Source: Thermococcus sp. 21S7
GTDB lineage: Archaea > Methanobacteriota_B > Thermococci > Thermococcales > Thermococcaceae
Direction of reading: 5' to 3'
NCBI RefSeq assembly: GCF_012027615.1
Contig: NZ_SNUT01000003.1
Span: 1 to 64,000 of the forward strand
DNA: 64,000 nt
Shown here in pieces: positions 35,166 to 44,300 of this stretch. Under the pieces are notes generated by a model. It was not told the DNA's origin. It saw nothing but the letters and a program-made list of their open reading frames with translations, and did no database searches. Position 1 is the first letter of the stretch, and each line of letters opens with the position of its first letter. The translations under genes were made by a program, and so were the position numbers.

Positions 35166-36284
35166 TCATCCTTGGTTGAATTTCGAGAGCAACAGCAGTG
35201 GAAGGGCGGAGGCGAGGGCGAGGATTCCTGCCGTTTCGTACGCCACTTCCAGGCCGAAGAAAGAGACCAGCGCCCCGACGAAGATGTTCGCAGCCGCCAT
35301 GAAGCCGCTTGAGATGGTGCTCATTGCCGAATTGACCGTTGACCTGGTTTCAGACGGAATGAAGCCGTTCTTCACGACCGCCATCACTGGAAACCTAGCC
35401 CCCAGTGTGACCTCAATGGCAAAGAGCAGGAAAACGCTGAGTGCAAGGTTCTCCATGATGCCGAGGAGGAATATTCCGAGTCCCCACAGTGCTGTTAATG
35501 CCGCGAGTGCCCTCGGTGTGGGACTGATTTTCTTTGAAATCAATGCTCCACCGGAGGTTGACAGCACCATCAGGGCAAAGAGCAGACCCATGTACGTCTC
35601 CGGAAGTCCCCTGCTGGAGAGCAGTATCATCCAGAAAGTGAAAAACGCTCTGGCGGAGAAGCTGAGGAGGAATGAGGCCGCCAAAAGTAAGTGAATCGCC
35701 CTGTTGCTCCTGAGCTCGCGAAGGCCTTCCCTTAGCACCTCGACGTAGCTCTTTTTCCGGGTCCCATAGTTGTCCGGCAGCATGAGATAAGCGGTGAGAG
35801 CCGATGCTATCGAGAGCACTCCCGCGGCCAGCACGGGCAGGTTCGGTGCAAGTGATGCCAGATAGCCCGCGGAAAGGCCACCGGCAAACCGAACCGGCCC
35901 CGAGAGGGCCCTGACCCTGCCGAGAACGTCCTTGACCCTGCTCCCGTCTCCAAGGGAATCGTACAGCCAGGGTATCATTGTCCCGCTGACCAGCGCCGCC
36001 CCGAGTCCCGTCATCGCTGAACCCAGGAGAATCATCGGAAGGTTCCCTGATAGTGCTATTACCAAGATACCGGTGCCGAAGAGTGCACTCCCCGCTGCGT
36101 ACGTTTTCACCCTGCCGTACCGGTCCGCAAAACCGCCCGTTGGAAAATCCGTTAGGAGCTGAACAATCTCAGAAACGCCCTGAACCAGGCCAATCTCCAA
36201 AAAACTGAGGCCGGCAGTTTTAAGCCACAGGCTCAGGTAGGGACCCAGTACCGCCGAGCCCAGAGAGCTCAGCAGCGCCGTCAC
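35166..36284 (-). CDS. MFS transporter with uncertain start
   Basis: 372 residues from GTG 36284, with about eleven membrane spans; motif A appears as GGFADRYGRVKTYAAGSALFG. It differs from the 8-10 kb pair. The start is doubtful: the in-frame codons before GTG read KRGLEWRYT, which looks like native protein, yet no ATG, GTG or TTG precedes them before the TGA at about 36337. A strong GGGAGGAGG lies just upstream of that stretch, where ATG would be expected. Either the start codon has mutated, or the later GTG is used. An out-of-frame ATG at 36336 lies at the promoter motif. Confidence 0.82.
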   Translation of the reverse strand: MTALLSSLGSAVLGPYLSLWLKTAGLSFLEIGLVQGVSEIVQLLTDFPTGGFADRYGRVKTYAAGSALFGTGILVIALSGNLPMILLGSAMTGLGAALVSGTMIPWLYDSLGDGSRVKDVLGRVRALSGPVRFAGGLSAGYLASLAPNLPVLAAGVLSIASALTAYLMLPDNYGTRKKSYVEVLREGLRELRSNRAIHLLLAASFLLSFSARAFFTFWMILLSSRGLPETYMGLLFALMVLSTSGGALISKKISPTPRALAALTALWGLGIFLLGIMENLALSVFLLFAIEVTLGARFPVMAVVKNGFIPSETRSTVNSAMSTISSGFMAAANIFVGALVSFFGLEVAYETAGILALASALPLLLLSKFNQG

Positions 36285-36321
36285 CGTGTAGCGCCATTCC
36301 AGACCGCGCTTTCCTCCTCCC

Positions 36322-36339
36322 GTGAACGATAGGCATCAC
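36322..36339 (-). promoter_or_regulatory. 18-bp dyad motif at the MFS promoter
   Basis: On the plus strand GTGAACGATAGGCATCAC. It has the same core as the site at 35089, with arms GTGA/TCAC in place of GTGG/CCAC. It lies 24 bp from TATA TTTTTAAA (36363-36370), again at the predicted start of transcription. Confidence 0.55.
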
Positions 36340-36377
36340 CCCTGTACAAAAGGAGGCAGAAATTTAAAAATTTTAGG

Positions 36378-37124
36378 CTACTTCGCCGCCACCAGCCAGT
36401 ACCGCCGGTCGTTGGGCCTCAGCTCGTGGAGGTCTCCGTAGATTTTGACCCGCCTGAAGTGCTTCTCGGCCAAAAGCCTCATCTCCCGTGGGGTGTAGAT
36501 GTTGAGCTCGTCGTCCACCATGAAGGCCCTAACGCTCCCATCGGGCTTCACTATCTGCACGAGCCTCTTGAAGCGGAGCTTCTGAAAAGCCGGCTCTACC
36601 TCGCGCCAGTCAGTTATGACGAGTCTTTCTTTGCCCTTCCGTTCGTCCCATACTATTGGACCGTCCCTTCCGCCGTAGTACCAGCACGGGAAGTCGGCGA
36701 TGAAAATTCCGCCAGGTTTCAGGGCTCGTTTTACAGAATTAAATAATTGCTGAATTGCAGAATCATCGAAATACATAATGGACGAGAAGAACATCGTCAC
36801 GGCGTCAAATTCCTCCTCGAAGTCAAGCTCAAGCGCGTTTCCCTGAATGAACTCGACGCTAAGCCCTTCCCCTTTGGCCTTCTTCTTAGCGACGGCGAGC
36901 ATCTCCTCGTGGAGGTCGAGGCCCGTAACCCTGTAACCGCGCCTCGCGAGTTCGAGCGTTGGAATCCCGGTTCCGCAGGCAAGGTCTAGGATTCGCCGTA
37001 CTTCCCTTTCCGCATCCTCTCTAAAGAGTCCCTCCACGAAGTCTATCTCCTGAGAAACCCGCTCGACCCTCCGTCTGTAAATCGCGTCGTAGTACTCGGC
37101 AAGGGCCGTGTAGAGTTCGTGCAT
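36378..37124 (-). CDS. Class I SAM-dependent methyltransferase
   Basis: 248 residues. Motif I ILDLACGTGIPTLELARRGY near residue 43, motif II VTGLDLHEEML near 67, motif post-II EFIQGNALELDF near 90 and motif IV FDAVTMFFSSIMYFDD near 108 mark a complete Rossmann methyltransferase of the Methyltransf_11/25 type. The substrate is unknown. ATG 37124 follows GGTGGTACC. It stands alone between the MFS gene and the MoxR cassette. Confidence 0.9.
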   Translation of the reverse strand: MHELYTALAEYYDAIYRRRVERVSQEIDFVEGLFREDAEREVRRILDLACGTGIPTLELARRGYRVTGLDLHEEMLAVAKKKAKGEGLSVEFIQGNALELDFEEEFDAVTMFFSSIMYFDDSAIQQLFNSVKRALKPGGIFIADFPCWYYGGRDGPIVWDERKGKERLVITDWREVEPAFQKLRFKRLVQIVKPDGSVRAFMVDDELNIYTPREMRLLAEKHFRRVKIYGDLHELRPNDRRYWLVAAK

Positions 37125-37173
37125 GGTACCACCAGAAATATGGACATATTTTCAAACAAAAGATTTTCGGCGC

Positions 37174-38130
37174 TCAGAACTCAACGGGCCACATGTTGGT
37201 GTACAGCAGGAACCGCGTATCCCCGTCGGTGCTCTCCTTAACCTTCCTAAGCGAAACCCTTTTGGTGGAATCCTCCCCCTCTCCCGTCCCCAAGACCTTA
37301 ACGTAAAGGATCACCCTCTTCGGCGGTTCTTTGACCTCCGTTTCTATCCTCACCTCTCGTTCCCGCATTTCGCCACCTCTGGTCAGCACGGTCACGACGA
37401 GGTTCTCTTCTCCCTCGATTTCCCATGAATAGCCCCTGCCCAGAGGTATTCTGGCTTTGATTACCAGCACGTTGCGCCTGGCCTTCCCACGCCCGAAGAT
37501 GCCCATGCTGAACGACACCCCAAGCGCGAGCAGGAGAAGCGGAGGGGCCAGGTAGTACAGCTCCCCAAAATCCACCCCTCTCCCGGTGAGGTAATCAATC
37601 GCCCACAGGAACACCAGGGCGGACGTTACCGTTGCCACGGCCATCACAAGGAGAGAGGGGTAAACGACGCCCGCAACGTCCTCATCGGGAATTTCCCACT
37701 CACTCATAATCCTCTCCTTCTCAATCAGCTCCCCGAGGTAGTCATCAACTATCGAGACAACAACAAGCACGGGGATGTAGAAGAACGCCCGTGAAGTTGG
37801 GAGCAGCACGTTTTTCTCCAATGCATCCATCAGGGGCGGGTACAGTGTCGGGAACGCTGTTTCGACCAGAGGGGAGGCCCGCGTTATTAGGTACAGAATG
37901 TTTGCAAAGTACGCGAGGGATATCAGCCATCCGGGAGACTCCCCGTTGAGAACTATAAACCCCACCAACGCGGCCACGCCGAGGCGGATCAGCGTTTCTG
38001 GAGCTACGATTCCGAGTCCACCAAGAAACGCCGTCAGGGGAGCTATCGAGGCCAGCATGTCCGAAACTATGAGTATCATTGGCACCAAAACTGCCAGCCT
38101 CAGTGCGGTCAGGACGTGATCAGTTCTCAT
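37174..38130 (-). CDS. Membrane protein at the end of the MoxR cassette
   Basis: 318 residues. About six membrane spans occur in the first 210 residues (LAVLVPMILIVSDMLA, TLIRLGVAALVGFIVL, AFFYIPVLVVVSIVDDYLG, VYPSLLVMAVATVTSALVFLWAIDYL, LYYLAPPLLLLALGVSFSMGIF), then a soluble beta-rich tail of about 100 residues, probably Ig-like. I do not recognise the family. Its start overlaps the DUF58 gene by 4 bp (ATGA), so it belongs to the cassette. Confidence 0.78.
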   Translation of the reverse strand: MRTDHVLTALRLAVLVPMILIVSDMLASIAPLTAFLGGLGIVAPETLIRLGVAALVGFIVLNGESPGWLISLAYFANILYLITRASPLVETAFPTLYPPLMDALEKNVLLPTSRAFFYIPVLVVVSIVDDYLGELIEKERIMSEWEIPDEDVAGVVYPSLLVMAVATVTSALVFLWAIDYLTGRGVDFGELYYLAPPLLLLALGVSFSMGIFGRGKARRNVLVIKARIPLGRGYSWEIEGEENLVVTVLTRGGEMREREVRIETEVKEPPKRVILYVKVLGTGEGEDSTKRVSLRKVKESTDGDTRFLLYTNMWPVEF

Positions 38131-39389
38131 CTTATCAGCCTCACTGTTTTTGTAACGACGGAGGTCACGTCTTCCCTGGTCGGGTCCCAGAGGATTGAGT
38201 ACACCCCAGCCCTTAGAAGGTCGTGCCGGAGGGCCCGCTTCTCCAGCAGTATCAGCGAGCTGACGTCCCTCCCTAAAAGCGAGTACGTGGACACATCGAA
38301 CACGAGCATTGGAAGCCGTTTATCCCTGTATATCGGACGAAGCCTTCTTATGCCCTCCCTGATCTCAGCCAGTCTTTCGGGGAGCAGGTTTGAGACGTAA
38401 ATCACAAGGGGTGTGTAGCGGATAAGCACGTGCTTGAGACCCTCCACGGCGCGAACAAAGTCCTCCTTTTCAACCTCAACCTCTTCAAGCTCCAGGAGCG
38501 TTTTAACCAGGATATACAGCTGCTTTGACCCGGTGGCGGGAAGGATGAGCTTTCCGTGGCCCACTACGTAGAGACCAACGTTGTAGTTCCTCTTTGTGAA
38601 GTAGTACGCCAGGGAAGATACGAGCTGGATGCTGTATTCCAGGGGGTTTTCCACGGAGGAGCCAACTTTGGAGCTCGTTGCGTCTATGATGAAAAGCACC
38701 GTCTTTTTGCCTTCCTTCTCGAACTCGTTTACCAGAACCTCACCCTTCCTGGCGGACGCCTTCCAGTTTATGAAGCGGACGGGGTCGCCCGCGCGGTACT
38801 CCCTTATCTCCCTGAAGTCCGTGGAGGCCACGCCCCTGATGGAGACGCTCGTCACGGGGATGGGAATCTGGGACTTTGTAACGGGCGTTCTGGTCCTCTT
38901 CGGAAGGCTTACGCGCGGCAGCACCGATAGGTAGGTTTCTTCACCAAAAACACCCCACCTGCTCGGTTTGAGCCCAAAGACGTGGTATCCCAGCACCTCA
39001 CTGCGGCCGATGCGGTACCTGCCCCTCTTCGCGGGTTTGATGACGTACTCGTACTCCACCACCAGTTCCCGGGGCCCCTTGAAAAACGCTCGGACGTTGC
39101 TCCCATCCACCAGCGCGAACTCCTCCGGGAGGGTGTCCCTTATCACCACGAAGCCGAGGCCGCGCCTGACCTTGAGGCGCACGCTGACCCTCAGTTCTTC
39201 CCCCACCCGAAGGTTCGTTTTGACGAGCTTCCTCTCAACCGATATTCCCTCAGGGGGATCCACCAAAAGCCCCGCCGCCAGCACCGTCATGGGAATTACC
39301 GCCAGGTACGCCAGTCCCGGCATGGAGAAGATTATCCCTGCTGCGATGAACCAGAGGGCGGTGGAGATGAATGAGCGGGCCGCGGTCAT
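38127..39389 (-). CDS. DUF58 (vWA-like) membrane protein
   Basis: 420 residues. Two N-terminal spans (SFISTALWFIAAGIIFS and GLAYLAVIPMTVLAAGLLV) precede a beta-rich region and the DUF58 domain with DFREIREYRAGDPVRFINWKASAR near residue 200, followed by a vWA-like part (VLFIIDATSS). DUF58 proteins are partners of MoxR ATPases and are thought to help mature or insert a partner protein. The ATG at 39389 overlaps the moxR stop as TGATG. Confidence 0.92.
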   Translation of the reverse strand: MTAARSFISTALWFIAAGIIFSMPGLAYLAVIPMTVLAAGLLVDPPEGISVERKLVKTNLRVGEELRVSVRLKVRRGLGFVVIRDTLPEEFALVDGSNVRAFFKGPRELVVEYEYVIKPAKRGRYRIGRSEVLGYHVFGLKPSRWGVFGEETYLSVLPRVSLPKRTRTPVTKSQIPIPVTSVSIRGVASTDFREIREYRAGDPVRFINWKASARKGEVLVNEFEKEGKKTVLFIIDATSSKVGSSVENPLEYSIQLVSSLAYYFTKRNYNVGLYVVGHGKLILPATGSKQLYILVKTLLELEEVEVEKEDFVRAVEGLKHVLIRYTPLVIYVSNLLPERLAEIREGIRRLRPIYRDKRLPMLVFDVSTYSLLGRDVSSLILLEKRALRHDLLRAGVYSILWDPTREDVTSVVTKTVRLIR

Positions 39390-40363
39390 CACTCCTCACG
39401 CTCGAACTCTTTGGGAACCGGAACCCTCTTAACCGCCGCCTCGACGACCTCCCGACCGCTCACTCCCTCAAAGGCGTACTCAGCCCCGAGAACGATTCTG
39501 TGAGCCAGTGCATCTATGACGTATCTCTTGACATCATCTGGAACAACGAAATCCCTGCCGTTCATCATGGCGTTCGCCTTGGAAACCTTCAGCAGCGCCA
39601 GAGCACCTCTGGGGCTCGGGCCCGCCTCGACCCTTTCGTCCTTCCTGATCTCCCTGACGATTCCCGCGATGTATTTGAGAACCTCGTCGTGTATGAACAC
39701 CTCGTGCTCAACGAACGCCTGCATCTCCAGGAACGTGTCCCTGTCCATGACCGGCTCCATGTCAGCGGTTGGGTCGTCCTTGCCCCACGATATCCTTGCC
39801 TTAAGGATTCCAACTTCGTCATCCAGGCTCTTCGGATATCCCACACTCATTCTGAGGAGGAACCTGTCGAGCTGGGCCTCGGGGAGAGGGTAGGTTCCCT
39901 CGTACTCGATGGGGTTCTGGGTGGCTATCACGAAGAAGGGCCTCTCAAGCTTCAGGGTGTCGCCCTCTATCGTAACCTGGCGCTCCTCCATCGCCTCAAG
40001 CAGCGCGGACTGGGTCTTGGGGGGAGCGCGGTTGATCTCGTCCGCCAGAAGAACGTTCGTGAAAACCGGCCCCTTCAGAAGCTCAAACGTTCCAAGGTTC
40101 TGCCTCCAGACTTTGGTGCCTATGATATCGCTCGGCAGCAGGTCTGGCGTGAACTGAACCCTGCGGTACTCCAAGCCGAGGGCGCGGCCGAAGGCCTTAG
40201 CGAGCAGGGTTTTCCCCAGACCAGGGTGGTCCTCAAAGAGGACGTTTCCATTTACGAGAGCCGCCGCCAGCGTTTTCCTCACAACCTCCTCGTTACCGAT
40301 GTAAACCTTCGAAACCGCCGAGACGACTTCATCACAGAGGGCTGCATAGGACTCCGCTTTCAT
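39389..40363 (-). CDS. MoxR-family AAA+ ATPase
   Basis: 324 residues. Walker A is EDHPGLGKTLLAKAF near residue 44, Walker B VLLADEINRAPPKTQSALLEAMEE near 105, sensor 1 FFVIATQNP near 140 and sensor 2 SPRGALALLKVSKANA near 260. MoxR ATPases act as chaperone-like unfoldases working with DUF58/vWA partners. Starts ATG 40363 with 4-bp overlap (ATGA) with the upstream membrane gene, so all genes from 44914 to 37174 appear co-translated. Confidence 0.95.
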   Translation of the reverse strand: MKAESYAALCDEVVSAVSKVYIGNEEVVRKTLAAALVNGNVLFEDHPGLGKTLLAKAFGRALGLEYRRVQFTPDLLPSDIIGTKVWRQNLGTFELLKGPVFTNVLLADEINRAPPKTQSALLEAMEERQVTIEGDTLKLERPFFVIATQNPIEYEGTYPLPEAQLDRFLLRMSVGYPKSLDDEVGILKARISWGKDDPTADMEPVMDRDTFLEMQAFVEHEVFIHDEVLKYIAGIVREIRKDERVEAGPSPRGALALLKVSKANAMMNGRDFVVPDDVKRYVIDALAHRIVLGAEYAFEGVSGREVVEAAVKRVPVPKEFEREE

Positions 40364-41397
40364 CTTTTACCCCCCATATACTCTTCAATCTTTTCGATGG
40401 CAGATTTAACAAGCTGAAGGCGCCTTTGGAGGCGCTCCCTCTCCCTCTTTCTGACCAGCCAGCTCGGAGTGAACACCGAATAGCACTCCTCCTCGTACTC
40501 CACGATGGGCTCGGTTAGCTCTCTAACTGCTTCAATGTTTCCCAGGGCTTTTATGCCGTAGTATGTCAAGAATGTCACGAGCGGGCCCTTCTTTTTACGG
40601 AGAACGAAGTCCTCCACCGCTTCCTTCACACGCTCGAACTCCTCGTCCCCGGTTACAGATATCTCCATACTGTGCTTTTTCCACTCTCCCACCAGATAGT
40701 TCTCAAGGTTCGCCGCAGAGAGGTGGTTCTGCACGGCCATCGCCGCCAGCAGGGTTGCGAAGCCTATCGTCCCCCACTCTAGGTAAAACACGTACCCCGG
40801 ATAGTTCTCAAGCATGTAGGGCCTGAGCCCGGCGTACAGCCCCAGGAGTACAAAGAGCAGTATGATTCCAGCGGCGTTTCTCTCCACGAAACGGCTTCCT
40901 ATCAGACCGGAGCGTTCAACGGCAACGAGCGCGTACACGACCACCGATGCTGCCGCGGCGTAGAGGAACGCGGGGGCTATAATGTATCCCCTGACCAGCT
41001 GCCCGCTGAAGATGTAGAGGGCGTAGAAGGCGATGGCCACCCCCAGGCCCCGGGTTAGAAGCCCCGGAACCTCCGGGAGCTCCGGCGCGACGCTGGCCGC
41101 GGTAATTCCTGCGGCGAGAAGGGCCAGGGGGAGCTGAAATTCCCAGCGGGTGTACGGTTCGGAGGGGAGGAGATAGAACGCGAGTGCAAAGCCCGCCCCC
41201 TTAAAGAGTTTGGAAGCAACTTCCCCGTAATCGGGGAGCAGAAGCGAGAGCCGGGAGAGGAGGAAAAACAGCAGGAGCACCTCGATGCTTGCCACGAAGT
41301 CCCCCAGGTATCCGCTCAGGAGGGGATATCCCGAAAGGGCATAGACGAGCACCATGAGGATAGGATAGAGAATCAGAGAGGTATCAATCTTCCCCAT
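40360..41397 (-). CDS. Multi-spanning membrane protein of the MoxR cassette
   Basis: 345 residues with eight or more hydrophobic segments in the first 230 residues (e.g. LILYPILMVLVYALSGYPLL, VEVLLLFFLL-like and AGIILLFVLLGLYAGLRPY), then a soluble helical tail with FERVKEAVEDFVLRKKKGPLV and KRERERLQRRLQLVKSAIEKIEEYM. Family not recognised, but hydrophobic partners of this kind are usual next to DUF58/MoxR/TgpA genes. ATG 41397 follows GGAGGTGACTGCT and lies inside the end of the transglutaminase gene (14-bp overlap). Confidence 0.8.
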   Translation of the reverse strand: MGKIDTSLILYPILMVLVYALSGYPLLSGYLGDFVASIEVLLLFFLLSRLSLLLPDYGEVASKLFKGAGFALAFYLLPSEPYTRWEFQLPLALLAAGITAASVAPELPEVPGLLTRGLGVAIAFYALYIFSGQLVRGYIIAPAFLYAAAASVVVYALVAVERSGLIGSRFVERNAAGIILLFVLLGLYAGLRPYMLENYPGYVFYLEWGTIGFATLLAAMAVQNHLSAANLENYLVGEWKKHSMEISVTGDEEFERVKEAVEDFVLRKKKGPLVTFLTYYGIKALGNIEAVRELTEPIVEYEEECYSVFTPSWLVRKRERERLQRRLQLVKSAIEKIEEYMGGKR

Positions 41398-44300
41398 AGC
41401 AGTCACCTCCAACCAGTCGGGACAGGGACCGGTAGAACTCCATGAACTCCCTCCTTCCAACGGGGTAGAGGCTGTACCTGGCGACCTCGAAAAGGTACGT
41501 AACGGTCTTCAGGTCGTTCCAGTCGTATTCGCCCCGCAGTCTGTGGGCGAGTTCCTCCGGGGCGAGGTCCTTGCCCCCCAGTCCCTTTCTCCTGGCGAGT
41601 TCGAGGAAGCATCTGTCGTAGAGCCTCATTATTTCCTCCCTGTAGTCCACAACCCACACTTTGAGCCATCCCTTAACTTTCTCCCCCTTTGCGAGAAGTT
41701 CGTGAACCCCCCTGGGCAGCACCAGTTCGAATTTATTCCCAGTTCCAGCGGGCTTGCCGTCGACGAAAAGCTCAACGGGAACGTCGCTCGTGACGGTGAT
41801 TTTCTCGCCCTCGCCGTAAACCGGCGGCCTTCTGTCGGGATGAAGGATTGGCGAGTAGCGCCTTTTCTCCAGCCCTCTGAGTGCGGAGGCAATTCCAAGC
41901 TTAAGCGCTACGATATCCTCCATCCTCCTGTAGACGAGCACTCCCGCGGGCAGTATGATGAGTCCCGCGAGAATGAGGGTGTAGGGCGGCCGCCCGGCCA
42001 CGGGAACCTCGAACTCAGCGGTGGATGGGAGGTAAAACTCGTCCCCTTCAAAGACCGCCCTGGCCCTATGTCTCCCGCTTTCACCCGGCCGAACCGTGAA
42101 GCGGGCAGTGCCGTTCATGTCCGTCCTGGCGCTGTGGTTGCCGAAGAGGCTGAGGGTGACAATCCTTCCAGGGACAGGATTGCTGAACGCATCCACGAGC
42201 CTGACCGCGATCGTGGCGTTCTCCCCCTCCCGCATCTCGCCGAATTCCACGGTTATGTTGGTGGGGGAGGCAATTGTCACGGGGATGCTCTCCAGAAGAA
42301 CGTCTTCGTAGGTAAAGAAAACGTTGTAAATTCCCGGAGAAACGTTTACGGGAATGGTGAAGTTAAAGCGTCCCCCCTCCAGGACGCTGGTGAAGCGGCC
42401 CATGGGGGTCGAAAGGGACACGCTGCCGGAGTCGACGCCCAGAATCGAGCCGTTGATCGTGATGTTCCTGCCTATTATCCACCTATCAGGAACGGTTGCA
42501 TTGAGCTCAACCGCGGTGATGTTTACCGCTGCCTCAGCATCCAGATAGTACCTGCCTCCCCCGTACGATATCAGAACACGGTGTTCCCCTGGCGTTTCCA
42601 GAAGCAGGTGAGCCGTGAAGACGCCGGCGGAATCGGTGGTAATGTTGATGTGAAAGGTTCCGTCCAGGCTGACCTCAATCGTGGCGTTGGGAACGCCGTT
42701 TCCTGCGGAATCAACGAGCTTTCCCCCGAGTTCAAACTTCCCGGTCTTCGTCACCATCTGCCCCTCAACCTGAATAGCCGTCCTGTCCCTGACGATTACC
42801 TCCGGGTCGCTGTTGGACGGGAGGTAGTAATCGTTTCCTCCGAAGTGGGCCACTATCTGATAGTTTCCGGGGGGAAGGTCAGGAGGAGCGGAGCACTCAA
42901 TGCTGAAACGCCCGTTTATCGAGACTCCTCTGCCGACCACCACACCGGGGGAGTCCTTGCTCTCGTTGAGGGTCACGTACACCGGGCCGTCAACGGGCCC
43001 TCCGTTCTCGTCGGTTACGGTTCCGTTCACCCAGAAGGGCTGGTCCTTCAGTATCTCAGCCGGATAGCCGGTTATCCTTGTCCGGGTGCGCCCGAGAACG
43101 TGTAGGGGAACCTGGAGGACAACCGCTGTGTCGCCGGAGGTTCCGGTTATTTTAACGGTGTAGTCCCCGGGCCTTGAGGGCGCCATTAAGAGGAGGTCGG
43201 ATTCGAAGTCGGGGATTCCCGACTCCTTCAGGAGCCTGTACCTGCCTGGATACTCCACACTCAGGTCAACCCTCCGGGAGTATCCCTCCCCCGTGACGTA
43301 GATCCTTACCCCTCCAAGCCCCCCCGTTGCGAGGGTGAGGTTTTCAGGTTCTGCCGTCAGAGAGAACTTCCCGCCCCGAACTATGACGGTGAACGTTTTC
43401 GATTTCGTTCCGCCCATGGTACCGCAGTATGAAAGGGTGACTTTGACCGTTGGATGATACGTGCCCGGCTCAGGAATTCCGCTCATGCGGAATGGTTTCG
43501 TGATGTTCGGCGCAATCGTGGAGCTGACCGAATACAGCCCGTCCATGCTTATTTTAACGCCGAGTTCCGGTTCGCAGCCGTTTACTTTTCCAAGGCCGTG
43601 AGGAATCACGGTGACGTAGACCTGAAAAGCCCTGCTGACCTCGGTGACAACGGGGTCCGGCTTGATCAGGATGTCGAAATCCGGGCCGGGAAGGCTCTGG
43701 TTCTCCGGTTTCTGCGATTCGCCCACCCCCGCGGGTGCAGTGGCATCAAACGTAACCCATCCAATGCCCTCAAAGGGCACCTCCGCCCACGCGTGGGCCT
43801 GTATCGGGTGCACGGCCTGCTCGGCAGGGGTTTCTTTTATCAGATATCCCGTAACCAGCCTCGCGGGGATTCCGTTCAGTCTGGCCAGAACCACAAAGGC
43901 CGTGTTGAAGTCGATGCAGACCCCTCTCTTCGAATGAAACAGAAACCATTCGAGGGGGTCGATACCTTCGGGGGCGGGGGGCGCGTTCATGTCAAATTCG
44001 TAGTGCGTGCGAAGATAGCTCTCTATCGCCCTCGCCTTCAGGTAGTCCCCTTCGATTCCCGCGGTTATGTTGCGGGCGAGCTCCAGAACCCTCTCACTCA
44101 CGTTCGGAGTCTGGAGGTACCGGGTAGAGGCGGTGGTTTTCGCTCCCTTCAGGAGGGCATCCGGGAATATATAATGCACGGTCTTGAAGGAATAGTTCCA
44201 GACGACCCCGGAGGTTCCGAACAGGTGGCTTTCAGGGTAGTATTTCAGGCCACCCGGTGCGCTCACCTCTTCGGTGTACAGGGCCGTCAGAAGGTTGTCC

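Noticed and set aside
41543-43105. 520-residue plus-strand ORF inside the transglutaminase gene
   Set aside because: It is the antisense shadow of a well-supported gene, with no start signals or recognisable domain.
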